From positions 91,324 to 119,612 of the forward strand of contig QZLH01000259.1 in the NCBI GenBank assembly GCA_003833135.1: a DNA stretch of 28,289 nt, written 5' to 3'. Made by a program: the position numbers and the translations under genes. Position 1 is the stretch's first letter, and every line of letters starts with the position of its first letter. Below, piece by piece: positions 1 through 8,093 of this stretch. Source of the stretch: Oehlia diaphana. Its lineage: Eukaryota > Glomeromycota > Glomeromycetes > Glomerales > Glomeraceae. The notes beneath the pieces are model-generated. The model worked only from the letters and a program-made list of their open reading frames with translations, searched no databases and was not told the DNA's origin.

Positions 1-11
1 TTTTTTTTTTT

Positions 12-57
<46 letters not shown>

Positions 58-91
58 TTACTTTTTTTTTAAAAAAAAAAAATATATATAA
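1..91. repeat. Homopolymer tracts upstream of the HMG gene
   Basis: The window opens with 13 T, then an uninterrupted run of about 40 A (16-55), a short GGTTA break, a 9-base T run (62-70), another A run and a short (TA)n. The tracts run up to the first ATG of the HMG-box ORF, so they form its immediate 5' flank. Poly(dA:dT) tracts of this kind are common nucleosome-depleting promoter elements in AT-rich fungal genomes. The exact length of the A run may be unreliable in any assembly. Confidence 0.7.
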
Positions 92-1174
92 ATGGTTATG
101 GCTCTTTTTATAAGGAATAATAATGAAGAAAAAATTGACATGGTAAATGAAGTAACCGAATTTATTAAAAAACTAGACCATTCGAACATTTTTCCACCTA
201 AATATTCGGCGAGTGAAATAATGGTTACAGATACAGATAAAGAAGGATTATCCAACAAAAGAACTATGACCGGTTTTTTTTGCTTTAGACATGTCGTTTA
301 CCTTGAAGTATTACAACAAAAACTTTTGGATTTTATAAAAGGCGGTATGTTTTTCGCACAGGTCGCTAGCGTTATGTGGAATGAAGCAAGTCAAGAAGAT
401 CGTGATAAGTATAAAGAACTTTCTTTGGAATTAAAAAGGTTACAAATTAATTGTCATAAGGATAAATCTTTTAATAATAGAAAAAAACCTTCAACTAGTC
501 CAGTATTTAATTTGAATAACTTTAGTTTACAAAAAACAAAACCAATTAATAATAATATTATTAAAAAGAAAAAAAAAATTATAAACAAAAAACAACTTCA
601 AACTGAACAAACTGTTGATAAATCAATTATTGAACAAACTCCACAACAATCAAGTACTTCTTTTCAAAGAATGTCTATAGCTTTTTTAGTGGAAAATTTA
701 TCTAATAATGAATCAAATGAAATAACTGAATTTATTAAAAAACTTGATTATACAAATATTTTTCCACCAAAACGTTCAGCGAAAGAAATAATGGTCACAG
801 AATTAAATAAAGAAGGTTTACCTAGAAGAGCGATGAACTGTTTTTTTTGTTTTAGACATGTCGTTTATCTTGAAATAGTACAACAAAAACTTTTAGATTT
901 TGTAAAAGATGGAGTATTTTTTACGCAGGTCGCTAGTGAAATGTGGATTAAAGCTAGTCAAAAAGATCGTGAAAATTATAAAGAACTTGCCTCGGAATTA
1001 AAAAAACTGCAGATTAATTTCCATAAAGACAAAACTTATATTAAACACAAACCAGCCGGCTCAGTGTTTGTTAATATGAACGACAATAATTTCCTGAGAA
1101 CAAAAACAAATAATACAATTAGAAAGAGGAAAAAAAATACTAACAAGGAACAAGTGGTTAAAATCGAGAAATAA
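92..1174 (+). CDS. Tandem double HMG-box (MATA_HMG-like) protein
   Basis: The 360-residue protein is probably a nuclear DNA-binding factor of the HMG-box class resembling fungal MATA_HMG mating-type regulators, a family strongly expanded in Rhizophagus. Two boxes are visible, about residues 34-118 and 224-308. Each starts with a basic/Met/Phe segment (KRTMTGFFCFR; RRAMNCFFCFR), then a central amphipathic helix ending in VASxMW, then a third helix with DRxxYKEL. The second box keeps the usual Met-Asn pair; the first has Met-Thr. Each box is preceded by a matching leader (TEFIKKLDxxNIFPPK) and followed by a Lys/Asn-rich basic tail (about 122-170 and 312-360), a possible nuclear localisation signal. 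The whole ORF therefore looks like two copies of one gene fused in frame. No intron is needed. The ATG at 92 is the first in frame; a second Met lies two codons on. DNA binding is inferred. Confidence 0.8.
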   Translation: MVMALFIRNNNEEKIDMVNEVTEFIKKLDHSNIFPPKYSASEIMVTDTDKEGLSNKRTMTGFFCFRHVVYLEVLQQKLLDFIKGGMFFAQVASVMWNEASQEDRDKYKELSLELKRLQINCHKDKSFNNRKKPSTSPVFNLNNFSLQKTKPINNNIIKKKKKIINKKQLQTEQTVDKSIIEQTPQQSSTSFQRMSIAFLVENLSNNESNEITEFIKKLDYTNIFPPKRSAKEIMVTELNKEGLPRRAMNCFFCFRHVVYLEIVQQKLLDFVKDGVFFTQVASEMWIKASQKDRENYKELASELKKLQINFHKDKTYIKHKPAGSVFVNMNDNNFLRTKTNNTIRKRKKNTNKEQVVKIEK

Positions 1175-1975
1175 TTTATATTATTTATATTTATATATAT
1201 ATATATATATATAAAAAAAAAAAAAATTATTTCAAAAAAAAAATTTATGATAAACTTTATGCAACATTCAATTTATGGCTTTCTTGATTATCATTATGTT
1301 ATATCCCCAAGATTAGTATTTATAATTAAGCTTTTTTTTTACTAATTTAGCCTTTGATCCATTTACTTATTTCTAGTTTGTTGCTTTTTTTATTACGTTA
1401 TCATAATAATATCAATTAGCTTCTCAATTTTTAGGTACCCGTTACTTTTATCTAATATATTGCAGAAGTTACTATAGATATTTTTATTTTATAAGAATTC
1501 CTTCTTCCTTCACTTTTTTTTTTTTTTTTTAAAAAAAAAAAATTAGATTTTTTTCAAAAAACATATTATTTATAATATTACTTCTCCTTATTAGTGATTT
1601 CTATATTTTTTTCAAAGGCTTAATTAAACATCTTAGAATATATATATACACATTTTTTATATTTGATTGTATTCAAATTACATTATTATCCAACAATAAA
1701 ATTTTTATAGAAATAATATCAAAAAAAATTCATCATAATAATAATAGTGATTTATATATTTAATTTAATATAAAATTTATGATCATAATCTCAACTTCAA
1801 ATTGTTATAAGGAATAATATATTACTTTGTGATGAAGGTAAAGTTAACTAAAATAGTCGTTTTAATTTCATCAATTAAGGACAATCATATATTAATCAAT
1901 ACTAATTGCCTTTTTATTATCTGATTTCAGCGAGAAGAATCCTTAAAATTCAGTTTCATATCATTAAACGAGCTT
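1175..1975. other. AT-rich intergenic DNA after the HMG gene
   Basis: This stretch holds no supportable gene. It begins with a (TA)n microsatellite (about 1193-1213) followed by an A run. It also contains a mirror tract of 17 T then 12 A (1514-1542). The remainder is stop-rich in all frames. It probably includes the 3' end and poly(A) region of the HMG transcript, but no specific signal can be assigned. Confidence 0.5.
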
Positions 1976-2415
1976 CAAAAAAAAAAGAATTTTAAAAAGA
2001 AAATATTTAGGAACTAGCAACATAGTTGTTTAGACGTCAATCGATTAAGTACGAAAAAAATATCGTCACATTCTATATCATCTGTATAAAATTAACAATG
2101 GAACTGTCAGTTTAAAAGAAAATCTTGGAGATAATTATAAACGTGACTGTTTAGGCGATGAACTATGAACTGTTTAGAAGCAAGAGAAACGAGATAATCG
2201 TCTGTTAACGAAAACGAAGGTTGAGATGTCCATTTAGGCAGAACTGTTTGAGTGTTATTTGGACTTTATAAAAGTAAATCTTGGATATAGTTATCAACGT
2301 GGCTGTTTAGGCGTCAAATCAGCTGAGTACTTGAGTTTGGACTTTAAAAAGAAAATATATAAGACATATTTCGTATATGAACTAACAACGTGTGCTGTTT
2401 TTTATCGGTTTATCT
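1976..2415 (+). repeat. Degenerate interspersed direct repeat, about 4 copies
   Basis: Four diverged copies of one motif can be read. The core is roughly AAAAGAAAATCTTGGA, about 8 bases, then AACGTGGCTGTTTAGGCGTC. Copies lie at about 1985-2045, 2112-2160, 2262-2325 and 2338-2405. The third is the clearest (TTGGATATAGTTATCAACGT, then GGCTGTTTAGGCGTCAAATC); the second reads TTGGAGATAATTATAAACGT, then GACTGTTTAGGCGATGAACT. Spacing is irregular (about 75-150 bp). The open frame across 2259-2462 has no ATG at its start and simply reads through two copies, so it is not called a gene. The source element is unknown. Confidence 0.5.
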
Positions 2416-2452
2416 ACGGAAAATGGAACGACACGACAAGTTTTGAGAGTGA

Positions 2453-2578
2453 TCTTACGTGATAGATACAACTATTCATCCTAAATGTAGTAATTTTGGC
2501 ATGTGGGAATATTTGGAAGAGGAAGTAGATGATCGTGGCGGCGTTCCTAAAATAAACGTAAATTGCATAATCAGATAA
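2453..2578 (+). other. Short open frame of unknown origin
   Basis: A 41-codon open segment ends at TAA 2576-2578, with an internal ATG at 2501. The part after that Met begins MWEYLEEEVDDRGG and ends VNCIIR. Its acidic composition and GGCGGCGTT codons look more protein-like than the surrounding DNA. It may be an exon remnant of a mobile element or decayed gene. I do not recognise it and no family is assigned. Confidence 0.2.
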
Positions 2579-2812
2579 TAAATTTCAAATTCTTAAGATA
2601 ATCAGGATAAAATCTTTTTGTATAACCTTATTTATTTATCATAAAATAAATCTTTTCATTAGAAAAAAATTTAAAATTATTATTTTTTTTTTTTTTTATT
2701 ATAACAACATATAAAATAATGTATATATTAATTATAAAGGGTATTAACTAAGGTTGACACCTCAACTGATTTTTAAATAGTTGCGAAATTATGATATATA
2801 ATAAAATTTAGA
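2579..2812. other. AT-rich spacer
   Basis: The stretch is AT-rich with a 15-base T run near 2683-2697. I see no gene, repeat or regulatory signal in it. Confidence 0.4.
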
Positions 2813-2880
2813 GTTGCGGGTTGCGGGTTGCGGGTTGCGGGTTGCGGGTTGCGGGTTGCGGGTTGCGGGTTGCGGGTTGC
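2813..2880 (+). repeat. (TTGCGGG)n minisatellite, 9-10 copies, G-quadruplex potential
   Basis: The 7-base unit TTGCGGG repeats almost perfectly over 68 bp and stands out from its AT-rich surroundings. It has at least nine GGG runs separated by TTGC, which satisfies the usual intramolecular G-quadruplex pattern (four G3 runs with loops of 7 or fewer). Read as protein it gives repeats of VAGCGLR, but the frame starts with TTG rather than ATG, so I do not call it a coding region. It resembles a degenerate telomere-like repeat in base order, but is not the TTAGGG telomere. Confidence 0.9.
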
Positions 2881-2954
2881 GATTAGTAAGGCCTAGTTGT
2901 GGTGTCATCTCTACTTTTAACCCGCCAGGGATAATTATGATTCTATATGCAATG

Positions 2955-3043
2955 TTTGAATGGGATGTTAAGTTAAACCTTTCTTTAGATATACTAAATT
3001 ATTTACATTCCGTTAAAATTGCTCATCGTGACTTGGTAAACTA
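2955..3043 (+). pseudogene. Protein kinase relic (catalytic-loop fragment)
   Basis: About 29 codons read FEWDVKLNLSLDI, then LNYLHSVKIAHRDLVN, then stop. This matches the helix E and catalytic-loop stretch of a serine/threonine or TKL-type kinase: hydrophobic helix, LxYLHS, then the HRDL motif with the catalytic Asp. The usual KxxN metal-binding continuation is missing because a stop follows within two codons. No ATP-binding lobe precedes it, since the minisatellite and unrelated DNA lie upstream. It is a dead fragment, not a gene. Kinases with this arrangement form one of the largest families in Rhizophagus genomes. The family call rests on the HRDL context alone. Confidence 0.6.
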
Positions 3044-3049
3044 AAATGA

Positions 3050-3814
3050 ATTTCCAAAGGGACGATAGGAAAACTTTGAGAAGATGTTCAGAAACTATTG
3101 ACTTCCCTGTTAATAGAAAATACACGTCTTCATTTCATATTCAGATGAACCATATTTTGTAGGAAATCCTTGTGGTGTTGCTAATTTCAAATTACTAAAT
3201 GAATCAGTAAATTTTCTCGCTGTTACAAATCTTAACTCTTTAAATTTTGCATCATGTCATTTTTCATTATATCTCATGATAAAAACAGCCACCATCTTAG
3301 AATTTAATTCTCGTCAATATCAAAAACTCTATAAAAATGCCTCGGAACCATAAAATCACGCATTCAAAAGAAATCATATAAACTTGTGCTGGGCAAAAGC
3401 GCAAATGCATGCATTTAAAAAGGAAATACACTTACAGGGAGTGCATTTATGAGGTTGATTGTAGATTTTTACATAACTTCTCAATTAAAAATGTTTCACT
3501 CATAAACTATGGCTTCGGCGGTAAATCCACCATTAGAGCATTTAAATTAGTTGCATCTTTCCACTAGTCTCTCCACTTAAAATAATACTACGCGAATAAA
3601 TTTTAATCCCTCATTTTTTAATTTCTTCTAACCCATTCGATTTAAATTAACATAATGAATGAATGGAGTTAAATATTTTCGAATCCCTTCGGTTTCTTTT
3701 ACATATTCTTTTCCAGCTTTCATTAAGGTAGGCACATTCCCACATTCCAATTTCGGGTGGTGCAAAATATATTTTAGTATCAAAGTTCTTTCCTAATAAA
3801 TATTTAATCCTTAC
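3050..3814 (-). pseudogene. Relic of a BTB-BACK-SPRY gene (BTB part missing)
   Basis: No long ORF survives, but the DNA aligns by eye with the intact paralogues downstream. Bases 3050-3295 match the 3' end of the SPRY region (compare 4935-5128). Bases 3465-3620 match the start of SPRY and the segment before it (compare 5210-5400 and 7010-7190). Bases 3620-3814 match the end of BACK (compare 5480-5680), including the segment encoding the conserved Asn-Arg-Met region. Frameshifts and stops are scattered throughout. A block at about 3300-3464 has no counterpart and replaces the segment that encodes GWVLGSDGYV in intact copies. The BTB half is not detectable beyond 3814. This is the oldest-looking member of the array. 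Confidence 0.75.
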
Positions 3815-4375
3815 ATAATATATATATATATATATTTTATAAACTCACTGGAAGCAGTAGCTTTATATTTTATGCATAAAACATTCCTATACTAGCATCC
3901 CATCCAGACGTATCCAGAGAGCATTAATCCTTAAAAGATGCATATGTCAAGATAATGAGAAAGGGTCATTTATTCATTTTTCTTGTATCAACAGCATAAG
4001 AAAACGTTTGCATCGCTCACCATGGTTGAAAAAGGTGCCGATGAATTTAACAAGATAACAGTGAATTATATATATATCTAATGATAATGATTTGTAAAAA
4101 TATTAATATTAGAACGTGTCACTTCTCGTGAATTCATTGTTCTAATTTTTATCCACAGCATGTTTTTTTTACTCGCTGTTTTTACGTGAGAAAAACTTTA
4201 TTTCATTTTCCTTATTAGTTGCCCACACACCAGTTACAAATTTTTTGATTATCACGCAGTTATTTAGCAACAATTCGGATTTCTCTAAATCCTTTTTAGT
4301 ACTCTAATCTTTTCTCTATCTTGTTAGAACCACGAAAATTTATAAGATAGGTAAAATACTCGCGAAAATTTTTAC
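3815..4375. other. Non-coding DNA between BTB relic and the next gene
   Basis: A (TA)n tract lies at about 3819-3836. The rest carries stops in all frames, and no similarity to the BTB N-terminal region, kinases or F-box genes is visible. Confidence 0.4.
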
Positions 4376-4600
4376 ATGGTAAACTACATTTTTAATTATA
4401 ATTCGGTCAATATTGCAACGATTAATGATTTAACTCGGGTTGAATGCCGAGACATCAATGATCAATCCTGTAATTTGTATATTTTTCAAAACTACCTCTG
4501 TAATTCGCATTTTTTAAAGCAAACTTGGGACGTTACCAATTTAAGTATTTTCGGGGAACATAGTATTAATTTTTTAAATTCTAGCTTTTATTTCTGTTAA
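4376..4600 (+). other. Doubtful small ORF, 74 residues
   Basis: An ATG-initiated frame begins MVNYIFNYNSVNIATINDLT and ends in an aromatic-rich tail. There is no signal peptide, membrane helix or recognisable motif, and composition is Asn/Phe/Tyr-rich as expected of chance frames in AT-rich DNA. It has no paralogue in the window. I record it only because it is the longest frame in its interval; it is more likely chance than a gene. Confidence 0.15.
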
Positions 4601-4902
4601 ATATAATAAAAAAAAGAATGAGAATATAGAAGAAATAATGGAAAGAAAATTTTGTCGCTAAAATTACATGATGTAATGATAAAACTATCGCTAATTTATT
4701 AAATTTATAATCACACTAATTACTGATAGCGAAACCACTTAGCAGAGTTTGTTTTCTTAAAAAACTTTACGATTCTTACCAGTTTATTTCACGTAAAAAA
4801 AATAATGAAAAATAAAAAGTATGAATTCTTTGAGTAACTTGTTAAATAAAAATAGTATATCATGTATTTTAAAGCCATTCCGATTATATTCCTCTAACGA
4901 AA
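4601..4902. other. AT-rich 3' flank of the first intact BTB gene
   Basis: I see no gene here. The stretch lies downstream of the minus-strand BTB-BACK-SPRY gene and presumably carries its 3' UTR and polyadenylation site. A near-palindrome ATTACATGATGTAAT lies near 4663. Confidence 0.4.
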
Positions 4903-6207
4903 TTAAATTTGTACTCTCTCTATTCCTAATTTACTACCATGTCCCAAGGAAACAATAGGATAAACTTGAGAAGGGATGTTCCATTTAGAAACCAAAGGTT
5001 TCTTATTATCATTTATAGAAAAGGCACAAGTTCTGTTTTTCATATCCAGATGAATAGTAACCTTATCCCCTTCTTTAAATTTTGCATCATACCATTTATG
5101 ACTTTTTTCATGATAAACGTAACCATCGGATCCAAGAACCCATCCATGATAATCTCGATCACTTTTATTTAAATCCGCATAAATATTGCATATGCCAATA
5201 TAGATTGTTTTACACAACTTTTCAACTGAAATATTCCATTCATAAACTCCTCTACCTTTAAAGATTAAATCTCCTAATATTGATTTAGGCTGTGTAAACT
5301 TATTGGCTTCAACGGTAAATCCATGATCAGAAATAATTAAATCTGGCTTATCATTTTTCCATTTAAAAATAGGTGCTCCCCGAATAAATCCTAATCCTCT
5401 ATCCGATGATATGGAAAAATATGCATCTTTGATATCTACATTCGAATAAATATTATATGGTTCAACATGTGTTCTAATTTCTTCCGGATCCATTCGATTT
5501 AAATTAATGTAACGAGCGAATGGAATTAAATAGGGCCGAATTTCCTGATAATATGTCATTGCTTCTCTTTTAGCTCTCATTAAAGCATATTTCCATATTT
5601 CAATTTCTGGTGTTGCAAAAGAATTTTTAGTATCAATAGTTTTCATTAAAAGATACCTTAACCCTTCTAATGATAATGAATCATTTTCATTTTTTGTCAA
5701 TTTGTTCGTGGCTACAGACTTTACTAAAATTGATAATACCAAATCATCCATATCATTTTCCATTAAAGAGAATTTGTTAACAAAATCTGATAATAGTTTT
5801 TTACCGGTATCTTCATTTCCAGCCTTCAGAATTGATGAAACTACGTCAGACATTTCTGATTGAAATGACAACTTAAAATGAATAGCTGCATAATAAACTT
5901 CAATAAAATTATCAACATTTAAGTTTTCTAATCTAATTTTAGAAGTATATAAATATTCTAGAATAACTTTCATAGCATTTGAATTAATATTATTAAATGA
6001 AAGAATATTGTCTTTTGACTCGGTAAAAATTAGTTCGTTGAAAATATTGGAACGTGTTGCTAAAATAGGTTTGTACCCAAATACGATTTTTCCATCTGAA
6101 CATTTTAAAGTAATGTCATGAAATCTTTCATCGTTCACTAATCGTCTTAAATCTTTTTCTAATGATGTTTCTACTGAAGATGAGAATGTTTGACAAGTTT
6201 GACCCAT
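4903..6207 (-). CDS. BTB-BACK-SPRY domain protein, copy 1
   Basis: This is probably a substrate adaptor for a CUL3 ubiquitin ligase: BTB binds cullin-3 and homodimerises, BACK extends it, and SPRY would bind the target. Numbered from the ATG at 6207, the protein has 434 residues. BTB spans about 18-125 (DERFHDITLKCSDG, then ILATRSNIFNELIF), BACK about 130-250 (ending YINLNRMDPEE), a short segment RGLGFIRGAPIFKWK about 270-284, and SPRY about 305-430 (GVYEWNI, YIGIC, YHGWVLGSDGYVYHEK, FKEGDKVTIHLDM, CAFSIN). The frame stays open to an ATG at 6279, but the neighbouring paralogue aligns only from MGQ, and this gene's extra 24 codons align with that paralogue's non-coding leader (GACGCCC plus A tract). 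I therefore prefer 6207. The SPRY part is most similar to the 6685-7977 copy. No intron is evident. Confidence 0.88.
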   Translation of the reverse strand: MGQTCQTFSSSVETSLEKDLRRLVNDERFHDITLKCSDGKIVFGYKPILATRSNIFNELIFTESKDNILSFNNINSNAMKVILEYLYTSKIRLENLNVDNFIEVYYAAIHFKLSFQSEMSDVVSSILKAGNEDTGKKLLSDFVNKFSLMENDMDDLVLSILVKSVATNKLTKNENDSLSLEGLRYLLMKTIDTKNSFATPEIEIWKYALMRAKREAMTYYQEIRPYLIPFARYINLNRMDPEEIRTHVEPYNIYSNVDIKDAYFSISSDRGLGFIRGAPIFKWKNDKPDLIISDHGFTVEANKFTQPKSILGDLIFKGRGVYEWNISVEKLCKTIYIGICNIYADLNKSDRDYHGWVLGSDGYVYHEKSHKWYDAKFKEGDKVTIHLDMKNRTCAFSINDNKKPLVSKWNIPSQVYPIVSLGHGSKLGIERVQI

Positions 6208-6227
6208 AATTTTAGTATTGGAAAAAG

Positions 6228-6301
6228 TTATTTTTTTTTTTCTTTTGGGCGTCAATTTTTTGGTTGTAACACTATCCATTTTGAAAATTCTTCTACACGT
6301 G
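6228..6301 (-). promoter_or_regulatory. Shared leader: A tract, GACGCCC, CACGTG (copy 1)
   Basis: Upstream of the preferred start (6207) on the minus strand lie an A tract (complement of 6231-6241), GACGCCC (complement of 6247-6253) and a perfect CACGTG palindrome (6296-6301). The same three elements occur in the same order and nearly the same spacing before the next copy. CACGTG is the core site of many bHLH factors. Regulatory function is inferred. Confidence 0.45.
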
Positions 6302-6684
6302 ATTTCAAATGCCGCTGGTCCAATGTTCGGAAAATGTGTCGGACGTTATCTCTAATAGCCTCGTCTTTAATCTGCCGGCAGCCCGACAGAAATTTATAAT
6401 GTAAAGACTATCATTTTCACTTTCTACTATACTATATTCTAACCTAAGAAAGTAATAATAAAAAAAATTATTTTTACTAATATTTTGAATATAGAACATC
6501 AATAGGAAACATGAAATTCTAAAAACCTATCAAAATATAGTAGTTCATCAGATGTATATATCTTTGCAGATATAAAATATTTTTAAATATGTTTAATAAA
6601 TATTTATTTAATCAATTATAGTTATAAGTAATTACAACATAAACAGTAAATATATGAACTGAATATGATATAACCCTTTATACA
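6302..6684. other. Intergenic spacer between BTB copies 1 and 2
   Basis: The first 100 bases are less AT-rich (CCGCTGG, GCCGGCAGCCC) and probably belong to the promoter of the 4903-6207 gene. The remainder is AT-rich 3' flank of the next copy. No further gene is visible. Confidence 0.4.
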
Positions 6685-7977
6685 TTAAAACTTAATTAAT
6701 TCTTGTTTCACACGCAATTTACTACCATGTCCTAAGGATGCAATAGGACAAACTTGAGAAGGGATATTTTTCCATTCAGAAACTGTAAGTTTCCTAATAT
6801 CATTTACAGAAAATGCACAAGTTCTATTTTTCATATCCAGACGAACTGTAACCTTGTCCCCTTCTTTAAATTTTGCATCATACCATTTATAATTTTTCTC
6901 GTGATAAACGTAACCGTCGGATCCAAGAACCCATCCATGATAATCTTGATCATTTTTTTTAAAATTCACATTAATATTATTGCATATGCCAATATAGATT
7001 GTTTTACACAACTTTTCAACTAAAATATTCCATTCATAAACTCCTCTACCTTTAAAGATTAAATCTCCTAATATTGATTTAGGTTGTATAGACTCATAGG
7101 CTTCAACAGTAAATCCACCATCAAAAACATTTAAACCTAATATGCCACTTTTCCACTTAAAAATAGGTACTCCACGAATAAATCCTAATCCTTTACCGAC
7201 AGCCATGGAAAAATAAACTTCTTTGAGTTTTTTATCTGAATAAATATTAAAAGGTTCAATACGTTGTTTAATTTCTTCTGCATCCATTCGATTTAAGTTA
7301 ATAAAATCAGCTAATGGATTTAAATATTTTTGAACTCCCTGTTGATCATACGCTTCTTTTTTAGCTTTCGTTAAGATATATTCCCAAATTTCAATTTCTG
7401 GCGTTGCAAAAGATTTTTGAGTGTCGAAAGTTTTCATTAAAAAATACTTTAATCCTTTTAATGATAATGAATCAATTACACCCTTTTTCAGTTTGTTCAT
7501 GGCTACCCAGTCGACTAAAATTTGAGACATTTCATTGTCCACTTCTTCTAGGGAGAATTTATTAACACATTCTGATAAAAGCTTTTTACCAGTATCTTCA
7601 TTTTCAGACTTTAAAAACTCCATAACTTGATTAATTATATGTGATTGAAATTCTATCAATCCAAAATGAATAGACGCATGATATACTTCAATAATATTAT
7701 TAACAGTTATATTTTTTTTTTCAACTTCAGATACATATAAATATTCCAAAATAACTTTCATAGAATTTGAATTAATATTATTAAATGAAAGTATATTTTT
7801 TTCTAATCCGGTAAAAATGAGTTCGTTGAAAATTTTTGAACGTGTTGCTAAAATACCTTTACATCCAGATATTATTTCTTTATCTGAACATTCTAAAATA
7901 ATATCATGAAATCTATCATCATTCATTAGTTGTCCTAAATCATTTTGTAATAGAGTTGAAGAGGGAATTTGACCCAT
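6685..7977 (-). CDS. BTB-BACK-SPRY domain protein, copy 2
   Basis: A 430-residue likely CUL3-type adaptor. BTB lies at about 17-120 (DDRFHDIILECSD, ILATRSKIFNELIF), BACK at about 125-245 (KKLLSECVNKFSL, ending INLNRMDAEEIKQ), the linker motif KGLGFIRGVPIFKWK at about 262-276 and SPRY at about 298-425 (GVYEWNI, YIGIC, YHGWVLGSDGYVYHEK, FKEGDKVTVRLDM, CAFSVND). It is the closest neighbour of copy 1 and shares its 5' leader. The last 60 residues are unusually close to the distant copy at 21330-22739. The start is well defined: MGQ is the first Met and upstream frames close quickly. No signal peptide or membrane segment is present, so it is cytosolic or nuclear. It appears intact and intron-free. 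Confidence 0.9.
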   Translation of the reverse strand: MGQIPSSTLLQNDLGQLMNDDRFHDIILECSDKEIISGCKGILATRSKIFNELIFTGLEKNILSFNNINSNSMKVILEYLYVSEVEKKNITVNNIIEVYHASIHFGLIEFQSHIINQVMEFLKSENEDTGKKLLSECVNKFSLEEVDNEMSQILVDWVAMNKLKKGVIDSLSLKGLKYFLMKTFDTQKSFATPEIEIWEYILTKAKKEAYDQQGVQKYLNPLADFINLNRMDAEEIKQRIEPFNIYSDKKLKEVYFSMAVGKGLGFIRGVPIFKWKSGILGLNVFDGGFTVEAYESIQPKSILGDLIFKGRGVYEWNILVEKLCKTIYIGICNNINVNFKKNDQDYHGWVLGSDGYVYHEKNYKWYDAKFKEGDKVTVRLDMKNRTCAFSVNDIRKLTVSEWKNIPSQVCPIASLGHGSKLRVKQELIKF

Positions 7978-8001
7978 AATTTCGGTAATTGAGTAGAAGT
8001 G

Positions 8002-8093
8002 TTTTTTTTTTGGAGGGCGTCAAAATTTATGATTGAAACTTAACCTTTTTGGAAACAATTATGCAGCTGCACGTGAGGTCGTGTGCTACGTCA
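8002..8093 (-). promoter_or_regulatory. Shared leader: A tract, GACGCCC, CACGTG (copy 2)
   Basis: Upstream of the copy 2 ATG are an A tract (complement of 8002-8011), GACGCCC (complement of 8015-8021) and CACGTG (8070-8075), mirroring copy 1. A CRE/ATF-like TACGTCA lies next to it on the plus strand (8087-8093). Conservation between paralogues may reflect recent duplication rather than selection. Confidence 0.4.

Noticed and set aside
58..258. Minus-strand ORF of 66 codons
   Set aside because: It lies antisense to the start of the HMG gene and gets its length from homopolymers; the peptide is Phe/Lys runs.
2259..2462. Plus-strand frame of 67 codons
   Set aside because: It begins with TTG, not ATG, and only reads through two copies of a degenerate repeat.
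2813..2880. Telomere repeat
   Set aside because: The unit is TTGCGGG rather than the fungal TTAGGG, and the tract is internal and short.
2814..3044. Single protein joining VAGCGLR repeats to a kinase motif
   Set aside because: It has no ATG start, and the repeat-encoded part is a minisatellite read in a chance frame; only the kinase fragment has meaning, as a relic.
4939..5172. Plus-strand ORF opposite the SPRY region (also 6754-7023, 18632-18838, 21384-21611)
   Set aside because: They recur at the same place because the paralogues share the sense-strand sequence; they are antisense shadows of SPRY codons.
6190..6502. Small ORFs on both strands around the start of copy 1
   Set aside because: They overlap the leader and promoter, show no conservation in copy 2 and have no motifs.
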